A stretch of 64,000 nucleotides of DNA from Channa striata (lineage: Eukaryota; Chordata; Actinopteri; Anabantiformes; Channidae). Position numbers and translations under genes: made by a program. Where the stretch lies: contig CM065173.1 of assembly GCA_033026295.1 (NCBI GenBank), forward strand, positions 9,920,517-9,984,516, read 5' to 3'. Every line of letters starts with the position of its first letter. The first letter of the stretch is position 1. The notes under the pieces are model-generated. The model ran no database searches. It was not told the DNA's origin and saw only the letters and a list, made by a program, of their open reading frames with translations. Below are positions 26,201-34,818 of the stretch, piece after piece.

Positions 26201-29200
26201 AAAGACTGTCCTGCAACCAAAATGTCCTGTTGGATTCCTGTGTCAGTGTCTTAATGTACCAACCAAGTGGATATATTTTGCAAATGAAGTAATATGGAAA
26301 AAAGTGACCTTTGTGGACAAAGGCTAGTGGTACAAAAGGTATTTGAAAGAGGAGAAAGTTGTTCACACTGTAGCCCATTTACAGCTTGAGTCTTTAACAC
26401 AACTATGATGATCTCCAACGGTACGCTAGTTTATCCATGAGAAAAAGTAAATACTGATTATGTGTGGATACTGTATTTACTTTGAAGAAGCAGCTGCTGT
26501 CCTATTATTTTATGTCAACTTTCTAATAATGTCATAATGTCTTGTGAAAAAAACATTAATCTAACGATGTCCTGTATTTTAGGTGATTTTGGAGTGGCCC
26601 ACAGACCTAGCAATTAGCCCTATGGACAACTCATTGTATGTCCTGGACAACAATATAGTGTTGCGCATCACAGAGAACGGTCAAGTGAGCATTGCTGCTG
26701 GCCGACCTATTCATTGCCCATTGGCTGGACTAGATCGCGGTGTGGCTGGTGGTGAAAGGGCGCAGCTAACCCCTCTAGAATCTGCTGTTTCCATTGCCAT
26801 TTCATACCACGGTTCTATCTACATAGCAGAGACAGATGAAAGAAAGATGAGCAGGATCCGGAAGGTTTCTGTGGATGGTGAGATAACGCATTTGGCCGGG
26901 GCTCCCTCTGATTGTGATTGCAAGAATGATGCCAACTGTGACTGTTACCAGACAGGGGACGGCTATGCCAAAGACGCAAGGCTCAATGCTCCATCTTCTT
27001 TAGTGGCAGCTCCAGATGGAACACTCTACGTGGCAGACCTGGGCAACATCCGCATCCGGGCCATTTCTAGAAATGGGCCAACTTTGACTTCCAGTGCCAG
27101 TACATATGAGGTGGCTTCCCCCGATGCCCAGGAGCTGTATGTGTTTGACAGCAACGGCACTCACCAACACACTGCGAGCCTGCTCACGGGCGACTTGAAG
27201 TATACTTTCAGCTATAGCACAGAGAATGACATCACAGCTGTAACGGACAGCAGCGGAAACACCCTGAGAATCCGTAGGGATGCTAATCGTATGCCCGTGC
27301 GTATCGTCGCCCCCGACAACCAAGTGATCTGGCTGACCATGGGCACCAATGGCGGACTGAAAACACTTACGGCGCAGGGCCAGGAGCTGGTGCTTTTGAC
27401 CTACCATGGTAACAACGGTCTTCTGGCTACAAAGACATCCGAGATTGGGTGGACAACTTTCTATGAGTACGTATAAATAGACATTGGCAAGGTCATTCTG
27501 TATAAATCTTCATATCACATTCCAAAGTCAATCTGGCCTGAGTTGCAATTCATGGAACTGGAACCTGCCCATTGTACAAATTAAACAACTCCCACTTTCT
27601 GCATACAGTACTGATAAAATTATACAAATAAATGTGCTTGGCATTCTGGCAATGTTGTGTTTAGGAATAAAAAAAAAAAACCTGCGTATCACTAGTGAAC
27701 AAGCAATATGAGAAATCTAAGAGTAAATAATTCCTAAACAGTTCTTCTAAGTGGAACCTTAAACCTCAAATCGTGTTGCACAAAGACACAAATATTTGTG
27801 TACTTGCGTGTGTGTAACCCCGTTCTTCGGAGTCTTACACCTCAGTAGAATTTACTTTATAATTGGTAACTGTTCTTACCTGCAAACTGCTCAAGGGTGC
27901 ACATTTAATTGAAAGCTAATTATAAAATGTGCCTTAAATCTGTAACATAACCCAGTTAGACTTTAATAACAAAATCTCCATAAAGTATGCTACTGCCATG
28001 TGTATCCCGTGTTCAGTAATGCTCTAGGAGTGTTGGAATATATACGTGAGTACATTTCATGGAAGGAAAACTGGACTAAAATGACCAACTCGTGATTTGA
28101 TTTCAATATGTAAAGCCACCTGGACTATATAACAATGACCCTTTATTTTGGTAGCACGGCCTCGTCGTGATTGAATTTTGCTCCCTTGTGTAATTTGCTG
28201 TCATGTCACATTATGCCATGAATGATATCCCCAGTATTACTAAAAAAGCAAAGCATTCACTTGAGATTATAATGACACATCAATCATTCAAATTGTTAAA
28301 TTCATTACAAGTCTGGATTTTTTTTTTTTTTTTTATATACAAAAAACTGATAGCTGATGAGATGTGTCATTCTCCCATATCAAATATTAGGATTTGTGCC
28401 TTGGGTGGATACCGACGCCCCCTCATTTATACTTTGGAAATTGAACATATAAAAAAGTGACATTTTAATTACAATAAACTTGATGGCCCTTCTCAACAAT
28501 GGAAAAAAAAAACGGAACTTACAACGGAAAGAACTCATCCATATCCGTGCTTCGTCATCTCATGTCGTTTTTGTCAAACAGCTATGATAGCGAAGGGCGG
28601 CTGATGAATGTGACGTTCCCGACGGGAATGGTGAACAACCTGTACACGGACATATACAGCGCTTTGACAGTGGACATCGAGAGCTCCATGACGGAGGAGG
28701 AAATCAGCATCACTACGAATACCTCGACCATCCGTGCCTTCTACACTCTGGCTCAGGGTAAGGCTGTCGCACTCCTCTTCGCCAGTCGGCGAGCTGTTCT
28801 CTAAGTGGTTATTTGTCATTGTTTCAAGGGTCATTGTGGCAATGTTGACTAAGCTCAAGTTGTGTATCATTACAGCTCAGATGGCCTGACAGACAACGGT
28901 GTAAATGATTACTCTCTGTGTGTGGGTTTAAGTGTCGGGGACGCACATCAACCTTGTATCTAAATAATTTTCACTCTATGCCGAAGCCAGATGGTTCATT
29001 TTTTCAACACATTGTTTATGATCATTCTTTTTATCTGAACATTGTCTGATTTGACATAATAAGAGCTTAAAGCACGGTCGATAACATTAATTCTTCTGTT
29101 ATAAATTGCACTTACTGCACATTTTTTCTTTGCTATCAACAGACCAATGTAGAAGTAGCTATCAAGTGGGCTTTGACAACTCGCTGAGAATTACCTATGC

Positions 29201-32200
29201 CAACGGGATGGACACCCACTACCAGACAGAGCCCCACATCCTGGCAGGTGCTGCCAACCCAACTGTAGCCAGACGCAACATGAGCTTGCCAGGGGAGAGT
29301 GGGCAAAACTTGGTTGAGTGGCGCTTCCGCAAAGAACAAGCCAGAGGGAAAGTTATCGTGTTTGGACGCAAGCTTAGGGTATATTTTATTTGTTTCCTTG
29401 TTCCTCGATGTACATGCAGATGATCAGTGACCTACGTCCACAAGATCACTTATTTCCTGTGGCTTTGTTTAGCTCAGTCGTAAGTAAAGCACATCATCAG
29501 TGACAGTATTCAGCGTAAGAATTAAGAATCTGTCCAATTTAGCTGATTTGATAATCAGTCTAAGCGGTCAAAAAAATAGCTACTTAAGGTCTAAAAAATA
29601 ACATGATTTCTGTGGCTCTGATTTGACATGTAACCTTTAGTTACAGCACTAGCAAATAATATAGATGTTTATTAATATTGCAGGACTATACTTAGGTCCA
29701 TCTCTTCTTATTTCTCTTCTTAGAATCTAACTCCCAGATTTATGACTTTATAATACAGTTCTTCATGAACTTAACGTGTGGCTACTTTGCCTCACAGTAG
29801 TTTTCATTTTCACTTAATTTAGGAGGTTGTGATATGAGTGTACCTGAACAATCGCCAGAGTGTCTCTCAGTTTAACGAGCCTCGTGAAAGGGGTGTTAAT
29901 CTCTGCGACAACTCTAGTGAAAATGTGTGAATACAGTACACAGAGCCTGCCAGGCGAATAACAGTGGTATTAAACCACGAATTTCTTCTCGATATTCTAC
30001 TATTGTGTAAGCGATGTATGTGGGCTGTGTTGATTATTTTTAAATGTTACCTAACAGTAACATATAATCAGTAGTAGTAGGAGTAACAAGGGTCGTTACT
30101 GTTTTTTGTTTTAACACCGTCTTAAATCAAATCCTTCCCACAGGTGAATGGAAGGAACATTCTTTCTGTCGATTATGATCGCAGCCTGAGGACAGAGAAG
30201 ATTTATGACGACCACAGGAAGTTCCTCTTAAAGATTATATATGACACAGCAGGCCACCCAGTGCTCTGGGTGCCCAGTAGTAAGCTACTGCCAGTTAATG
30301 TGAGCCGCACAAGCAGCGGGCAAATCAGTGCCCTGCAGAGAGGTCCCACTACCGAGAGACTCGAGTATGATGGCCAAGGCCGCCTGGTGTCCAGGGTGTT
30401 TGCAGATGGGAAGATATGGAGTTATACCTACCTAGAGCAGGTGAGACAACAGCACGACCAGAGGATGCAATATGTAAGATATTTTTTACAGTATCCTAGT
30501 CATTATCGCAACAGAGTGAATCACAACCTTCACAGGAACTGCCACCTCCATGCACATAATTATAGGAGACGTTGGCTAGTGATTGTTTTACATTAAATTG
30601 TCATTGACAAGCTTTAGACATAAAAATGTTGTATAGAGCTGAATTTAGACATGGATGTAGCTACGACACTATCCATGAGCTAGAGCTCACCCTCTACCCT
30701 ATTACATTAGTGAATGAAACACACCAAAATTGGTACTCTGCGTCTGGGATTTTAGCGGTTGCCTAGTGACACGACTTTAATCATAGCCCATTGGCAATTG
30801 TGTTGTCTCTATATTTATTCATTTGTTAAACGCATATGTGCTCCTCTGTGCCTGGGAGAAGCAGATGTGTGATTTGTCCAGTCTTTGTAGCTTTCTGACA
30901 GTCTTCAGATCTGTCTTTAGGTTTAAGGTGCAGCACGGGAATTATCTGATTCTCTGTCTATATGTCAAACAGCAGAAGAGCAACCTTCTACTTTATCGCC
31001 CTCTTCAAAGACCTGCTCTTTATAAACCATCTAAAGAATATTTTGCCCAGCAGTAAAAACACGCAGAGATTTTCTTAGGCAGTTCTGTCTGCATCCTTTC
31101 ATTGCGTGACCTGGAGAGGCCATGTCAACACTGACATAAGGAACACAGAAAGCTCAGGGAGCACAGGGAACCTCAATGTATTAACGGATGACTGGGCATG
31201 ACATTTGAACAGAAAGGGTGGTAAACCCTTAGAAGACAGACCACACTCCAAACTGCATATACTGTAAATTAATTAAGCTGGTCTCCAGGGTCGACACATT
31301 TTAAGAAACATTAACACAACAGACGATGCGCAGCCAACAGCAATGATAGGTAACGCCACGTGTAGTACATTTTTCATTTTCTTTCTTCAGATTCCCAAAC
31401 AAATTTCAACTCAGCCTACATTCACCCAGCCTGACATTACACATATATTATGTATAAATATTATGGAAGTCAAGAAAATGCTATTTTAATCTTTTCCCTC
31501 CAGTCCATGGTCCTCCTGCTCCACAGCCAACGCCAATACATATTTGATTTCGACTCCCTGGACCGGCTTTCTGCTGTCACCATGCCAAGTGTGGCACGTT
31601 ACACCATGCAGACCATCCGTTCAGTGGGTTACTACAGGAACCTGTATCACCCCCCAGAGAGCAACGCCTCAGTAGCTGTGGACTACAGTGAGGACGGCCT
31701 CCTGTTGAGAATAGCTCACCTCGGTACAGGCCGCAGGGTCCTTTACAGGTATCGGCGGCAGAATAAACTGTCAGAGATCCTCTATGACAGCACAAGGGTC
31801 AGTTTCACTTACGACGAGACGGCAGGCGTGCTCAAGACTGTAAATCTGCAGAATGAAGGTTTCATCTGCTCAATTCGTTACCGCCAAGTGGGGCCGTTGG
31901 TAGATCGGCAGATTTTCCGCTTCAGCGAGGATGGCATGGTCAATGCACGCTTTGATTACACCTATGACAGCAGTCTGCGTGTCACCAGCGTGCAAGGTGT
32001 CATCAACGAAACACCGCTACCCATTGATTTGTACCAGTTCGATGACATCTCAGGAAAAGTTGAGCAGTTCGGAAAGTTTGGGGTCATCTACTATGATATA
32101 AATCAGATAATCTCCACAGCAGTCATGACCTACACCAAGCACTTCGATGCACACGGACGCATCAAGGAGATCCAGTATGAGATATTTCGATCACTGATGT

Positions 32201-34818
32201 ACTGGATCACTTTCCAGTATGATGATGTGGGCAGAGTCACCAAGCGAGAGATAAAGATAGGCCCCTTTGCCAACACCACGAAGTACAGCTATGAGTATGA
32301 CGTGGATGGTCAGCTCCAGACTGTGTACTTGAATGAGAAAGTGATGTGGCGCTATACGTATGACCTGAATGGAAATTTGCACCTGCTGAACGCTGGAAAC
32401 AGTGCCAGGCTTCTGCCTCTGCGCTATGACTTGAGAGACCGCATCACCCGCCTTGGAGATATCCAATACAGAATGGACGAAGACGGCTTCCTCCGTCAGA
32501 GGGGAGCGGAAATCTTTGAGTACAACTCCAAAGGACTCTTGGTGCGGGTTTACAGCAAGAGCAGTGGCTGGACAATTCAGTACCGCTACGACGGACTCGG
32601 CCGCAGAGTCTCCACCAAGACCAGCTTGGGCCAGCACCTGCAGTACTTCTACGCGGACCTGAGCTACCCAGCCAGAATTACACATTTATACAACCACTCC
32701 AGTTCAGAGATCACCTCACTCTACTATGACCTCCAAGGCCACCTGTTTGCCATGGAGATTAGCAGTGGGGAGGAGTTTTACATCGCTTGCGATAACACTG
32801 GCACACCTCTGGCTGTCTTCACCAGTAATGGCCTCCTGGTCAAACAGCTGCAGTACACGGCGTACGGTGAGGTCTACTTCGACTCTAACCCGGACTTCCA
32901 GCTTGTGCTTGGGTTTCACGGAGGACTGTATGACCCCCTGACCAAACTGCTGCACTTTGGAGAGCAGGACTATGATATAATGTCTGGAAGGTGGACTGTT
33001 CCAGATATCTCCACTTGGAAAAAAGTTGGAAAAGAGCCTTCCCCTTTCAATTTATACATGTTCAGAAATAACAACCCCATCAGTAAAGTCCACGAAGTGA
33101 GAGAATATGTTGCAGGTAAGATTTTGTGCTGCTAGACTTGTACATTTAAAGCTATACTTGTATCATTACAGTTGTGTATATTTGATTTGATTTGATTTTA
33201 TTTCTAGTTTCTGAAGCACATCTGTTTGTATAATTGTATTCTTAGCACTATATAAAACTTTAATCAAAATTATCACGGTAAGGCACAAATGTGTCCACAT
33301 TGTAACTATAACCTTTGTGTAAAATGTATTATTTTTGTACCCAGATGTGAACAGCTGGCTTGTGACCTTTGGCTTTCATCTTCACAACACAATTCCTGGG
33401 TTTCCGGTGCCAAAATTTGACTTAAGCATGCCATCTTATGAACTAACAAAGAGTCAGCTCTGGGATGATCTGCCGGTGAGTAAAATGATTAGTTCTTATG
33501 CATATGAAGCACAATAAACAGAGTAACAGAGAACAACTATTATAATGTAGCCAAGGGCCAATAGAAAGTGTTCAGACAGACAAAATAAAAACAAACAAAA
33601 AAAAAATCCATTTTTTTCTTTTTACATTAGTATTTTCAACCTCCCATCTTCTAATTGGACTGCTGTGTATAACATAGAAAATCATTTTTAATTGGGACAT
33701 ATTTGCATAATAACACACATAATAAGCAAAGTGTGTTTTCCTCTGTCTTTAGTTACCAGCTGAGTACATTTTTACACTGCTTAACTTTATATGTAATATT
33801 GTGGCGTTGCTACTGTTAAAAAAAATCTTTTGAAGCTATTTATGCTAGGCTTCTTTGCTCTAATGCCTTTACACAAAGAGTGTTGCTCTAAAATTGTCAT
33901 GGGGGATTTATCTACTTTTGGCTTGAGAACACAGCTTGAAAACACCATTATCTTAGACGGGGATGAAAAACTCTCTGAAGCAGAGCACTAGCTGGTTCTA
34001 AATGGCCTAGAGAGTCAGGTTCTGCCATGTTCAGGTATTAACGTTTCACTGCACTTTTCCTACAGTCTATCTCTGGGGTCCAGCAGGAAGTAACTAGACA
34101 AGCACACTCTCTCTTGTCATTCGAGCGGCTGCCACAGGTCCACCTCAGTCGAGGTCGCAGAGGTGAAAAGTCCTGGCTGTGGTTCTCGGCAGCAATGTCT
34201 CCCATCGGAAGAGCCGTTATGTTTGCCATCTACAAGGGCAGCGTCCACACGCACACGCTCAACGTGGCAGGCGAGGACTGTATCAAGATCGCGACAATCC
34301 TCAACAATGCCTTCTATCTGGAAGACCTTCACTTTACCATTGAAGGGCGAGACACGCACTACTTCGTCAAGCCAGGCCTACCAGATGCCGACCTCGCTGC
34401 ACTGCACCTCACTAGTGGACACAAGACTCTGGAGAACGGTGTCAACGTGACTGTTTCCCAGTCCACCACGGTCATGGATAGTCGGACTCGCCGTTTTGCA
34501 GATGTGGAGATACGTGCCGGTGCTCTAGCACTCCACATTCGCTACGGATCCACCGTGGACGAGGAGAAAGCGCGGGTTGTTGAGCTTGCCCGTCAGCGTG
34601 CCCTGGCAGGTGCTTGGGCAAGAGAACAGCAGCGAGTGCGAGACGGCGAGGAGGGGGTCCGCCCATGGACAGAGGGGGAGAAGAGGCAACTTCTGAGCGG
34701 CGGGAAAGTTCTGGGGTATGATGGGTACTATGTGCTTTCCATCGAGCAGTACCCAGAATTAGCTGACAGTGCTAATAATATCCACTTTCTTCGGCAAAGT
34801 GAAATCGGGAAAAGGTAA
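3026..34818 (+). CDS. tenm3: Teneurin-3, C-terminal two-thirds (5' part outside window)
   Basis: Type II transmembrane adhesion protein that pairs across synapses with latrophilins and with other teneurins to guide neuronal wiring. Exons read from splice sites and phase: 3026-3145, 4949-5210, 6156-6423, 7408-7551, 15513-15762, (cassette 17548-17568), 20729-20961, 22591-22745, 26583-27466, 28582-28757, 29143-29378, 30144-30440, 31504-33115, 33345-33475, 34066-34818. Without the cassette this is 5,521 nt, about 1,839 residues plus stop TAA. Vertebrate teneurins are about 2,700 residues, so the cytoplasmic, membrane and EGF parts lie upstream. Domains in order: end of TTR-related domain, FN-plug, NHL propeller, YD/Rhs shell, linker, ABD and Tox-GHH/TCAP. 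I assign paralogue 3 from stretches such as GFPVPKFDL, SWLWF, RRFADVE and the TCAP end FLRQSEIGKR. The neighbours, all human 4q genes, agree. tenm1, tenm2 and tenm4 fit less well. Confidence 0.93.
6156..7551 (+). CDS. tenm3: tenm3 exons for the FN-plug (6156-6423, 7408-7551)
   Basis: The first exon begins VLHEQVAIPGSDL after ATAG and ends in phase 1 at 6423 before GTGAGT. The second starts at 7408 after TTTCAG, rebuilds the shared Val codon and reads SVGYEYESC. It ends at 7551 before GTAAGA. The segment contains HLMVAV and YTFIWDKTDAYNQKVFGL, a highly conserved teneurin stretch. In known structures this domain plugs the base of the YD barrel. Confidence 0.92.
7913..7985 (-). repeat. Antisense LINE 3'-tail remnant
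   Basis: ATCAATCAGAATCGCTTTAA, then TCGCCAAGTACA and GTTTGTCTTTG, is the reverse complement type of the LINE tail at 49490-49550 (tail unit GATTCTGATT). It may extend to about 8150, but I cannot place the left end. Confidence 0.5.
11939..11957. repeat. Poly-T run (19)
   Basis: Nineteen consecutive T in a tenm3 intron. A second run of 17 T lies at 28318-28334. Confidence 0.9.
13356..13379. repeat. GT microsatellite
   Basis: Uninterrupted GT repeat, 12 units, in a tenm3 intron. Confidence 0.95.
15513..15762 (+). CDS. tenm3: tenm3 exon opening the NHL propeller
   Basis: Starts after TTTCCCAG and rebuilds a Gly codon (G-ILYKGSGENQFI). It carries the conserved SIMGNGRRRSISCPSCNG-like block (here TVMGNGRRRSISCPSCNG) and GDFNYIRRIYPSGNVT, typical of the first NHL blades. 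It ends in phase 2 (CTC AG) at 15762 before GTAAGA. That phase lets it join either the mini-exon (giving Arg) or the next constitutive exon (giving Ser). Confidence 0.93.
17548..17568 (+). CDS. tenm3: tenm3 21-nt alternative mini-exon (7-residue NHL insert)
   Basis: Twenty-one bases lie between a good acceptor (CCCTGTCGTAG) and donor (GTAGGT). They enter in phase 2 and leave in phase 2. Included, the junction reads ELR-NKDFRHS-NNPAH; skipped, it reads ELS-NNPAH. NKDFRHS matches the known teneurin propeller splice insert, which modulates homophilic and latrophilin binding. It is far too short for an ORF caller. Confidence 0.9.
18775..18990 (+). repeat. SINE-like dispersed teleost repeat
   Basis: Contains CAGTCGTCCAGTGGTTTAAA, then CCTTGGGCAAGACTTTCAAC, CCTGCATGGCAGCC, GTGTGTGAGTGGGTGAATGA and CTGTAAAGCGCTATAAAAG. 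This order is that of a very common fish SINE/LINE-tail unit I recognise; the family name is not certain. Confidence 0.6.
18997..19023. repeat. Perfect 11-bp inverted repeat (hairpin)
   Basis: CGATAGGTTCC, a 5-base loop AAACA, then GGAACCTATCG: no mismatches. It lies directly after the SINE-like unit. Confidence 0.8.
19308..19321 (-). promoter_or_regulatory. CTCF-like motif in tenm3 intron
   Basis: On the - strand CCTGCAGGGGGCGG matches the CTCF core CCASYAGRKGGCRS at 13 of 14 positions. Confidence 0.35.
20729..22745 (+). CDS. tenm3: tenm3 NHL propeller exons (20729-20961, 22591-22745)
   Basis: The first starts after GAATGCAG (NNPAHRYYLATDPVTG, SDTNSRRIYRP, VVAGTGEHCLPFDENHCGDG) and ends in phase 1 at 20961 before GTATCG. 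The second starts after GTCAACAG, rebuilds Gly (G-IAVDKNGLIYFVDGT, KVDQNGIISTFLGSNDLTSA) and ends DINQ at 22745 before GTGACT. Repeated D-x-x-G-L-x-YFVD and SDTNSRR patterns are blade motifs of the six-bladed propeller. Confidence 0.93.
21141..21160. repeat. TAT trinucleotide repeat
   Basis: About 7 units of TAT/ATT in a tenm3 intron. Confidence 0.9.
22108..22121 (+). promoter_or_regulatory. Consensus RFX X-box in tenm3 intron
   Basis: GTCACCATGGCAAC fits the X-box consensus RYYNYY-N2-RRNRAC at every position and is close to the ideal GTNRCCATGGYAAC palindrome. No promoter or exon is visible nearby, so it would act as an enhancer element if at all. Confidence 0.4.
22988..23029. repeat. Compound CA/TA microsatellite
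   Basis: AC repeat 22988-23010, then GAGGTT, then TA repeat 23017-23029. Confidence 0.95.
23225..23312 (+). repeat. LINE-tail-like fragment
   Basis: CATTCTTGGTCAGCCCAGG ... TTTTTAATCTCAATGAGGAT ... CCTGGTTAAATAAGTGCTAA resembles the common fish repeat end in which 'ATCTCAATG' precedes 'CTGGTTAAATAAAGG'. It is diverged. Confidence 0.55.
23921..24443. repeat. Dispersed repeat with inverted internal arms
   Basis: Begins with the palindrome GAAACGTTTC (23935-23944) and CACTACTCATCCA, a signature I know from a fish dispersed repeat, followed by an imperfect hairpin (23957-23985). Two 34-base arms, 24153-24186 and 24410-24443, are inverted copies with three mismatches. Both arms encode IFL-x-MDERAA in opposite strands, so a repeat-derived coding piece was duplicated in inverted orientation. 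Confidence 0.6.
25091..25113. repeat. TAT trinucleotide repeat
   Basis: About 7-8 units of TAT/ATT in a tenm3 intron. Confidence 0.9.
26583..27466 (+). CDS. tenm3: tenm3 884-nt exon: end of NHL, start of YD shell
   Basis: Starts after TGTATTTTAG and reads VILEWPTDLAISPMDNSLYV, SIYIAETDE, CDCKNDANCDC and YVADLGNIRIRA (last propeller blades), then NGTHQHTASL and YTFSYSTENDITAV (start of the YD shell). The frame stays open to a TAA at 27474-27476, but the donor that fits phase is GTACGT at 27467. It leaves TTC TAT GA, which joins C from the next exon to give FYDYDSEGRL, as in other teneurins. Confidence 0.9.
27467..31503 (+). other. Small tenm3 introns between YD-shell exons
   Basis: Introns 27467-28581, 28758-29142, 29379-30143 and 30441-31503. 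They contain a 17-T run at 28318-28334 and otherwise nothing I recognise. Confidence 0.6.
28582..30440 (+). CDS. tenm3: tenm3 YD-shell exons (28582-28757, 29143-29378, 30144-30440)
   Basis: Three exons continue the YD shell: DYDSEGRLMNVTFPTG and FYTLAQ; then DQCRSSYQ, YANGMDTHYQTEPHILAG, VEWRFRKEQARGKV and FGRKLRV; then NGRNILSVDYDRSLRTEK, IYDDHRKF and FADGKIWSYTYLEQ. Phases are 2 to 1, 1 to 0 and 0 to 0. Donors are GTAAGG, GTATAT and GTGAGA. The middle donor (AGG|GTATAT) is weak but the phase leaves no alternative. Confidence 0.92.
31504..33115 (+). CDS. tenm3: tenm3 1,612-nt exon: main YD/Rhs shell and Rhs core
   Basis: The largest coding exon in the window begins SMVLLLHSQRQYIF after CCCTCCAG and ends in phase 1 at 33115 before GTAAGA. 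It holds many YD repeats (for example YEYDVDGQL, YTYDLNGNL, YRYDGLGRR) and finishes with the Rhs-core signature (GGLYDPLTKLLHFGEQDYD, GRW, YMFRNNNPIS). Teneurin shells are homologous to bacterial Rhs/YD shells, which here wrap around the linker inside a hollow barrel. Long open frames on the opposite strand are shadows. Confidence 0.96.
33345..34818 (+). CDS. tenm3: tenm3 last two exons: linker, ABD and Tox-GHH/TCAP domain
   Basis: Exon 33345-33475 reads DVNSWLVTFGFHLHN, then GFPVPKFDL and WDDLP, and ends before GTGAGT. The last exon, 34066-34818, starts SISGVQQEV after CCTACAG and ends with stop TAA at 34816-34818. It contains KSWLWFSA, CIKIATILNNAFYLEDLHFT, GRDTHYFVKPG, NGVNVTVSQST and DEEKARVVELARQRA. 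This part leaves the barrel and folds as a GHH-nuclease-like domain, with no known nuclease role in animals. Confidence 0.95.
34687..34815 (+). other. tenm3: TCAP peptide segment of tenm3
   Basis: The last 43 residues follow a dibasic site (GEKR) and begin QLLSGGKVLGYDGYY. They end SEIGKR before the stop. Known teneurin C-terminal associated peptides have the same layout: N-terminal Gln after KR or a similar site, 40 residues, then Gly-Lys-Arg as a possible amidation signal. The match is to the TCAP-3 type (FLRQSEIGKR) rather than TCAP-1/2 (FMRQSE). Whether a free peptide is made cannot be told from DNA. Confidence 0.8.

Larger units (their letters stand above)
20962..26582 (+). other. tenm3 introns between NHL exons (20962-22590, 22746-26582)
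   Basis: The first holds a TAT repeat (21141-21160) and a consensus RFX X-box (22108-22121). The second holds CA/TA microsatellites (22988-23029), a LINE-tail-like fragment (about 23225-23312), a dispersed repeat with inverted arms (about 23921-24443), a TAT repeat (25091-25113) and a 190-bp stretch open on both strands (25400-25592). Confidence 0.6.

Noticed and set aside
27000..27407. 135-codon - strand frame
   Set aside because: Shadow of the 26583-27466 tenm3 exon.
27467..27476. tenm3 exon ending at the donor GTATAA at 27471
   Set aside because: It would leave phase 0 and put the next exon (CTA TGA) into a stop. The GTACGT donor at 27467 keeps frame and gives the conserved DYDSEGRL.
32191..32685. 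164-codon open frame on the - strand opposite the big tenm3 exon
   Set aside because: Shadow of the strongly conserved + strand coding sequence; no independent similarity.
3026..34818. Assignment of the teneurin to tenm1, tenm2 or tenm4
   Set aside because: I first weighed tenm1, but the C-terminal blocks (GFPVPKFDL, SWLWF, RRFADVE, FLRQSEIGKR) match my recall of teneurin-3, and the neighbouring genes are all human 4q genes like TENM3.
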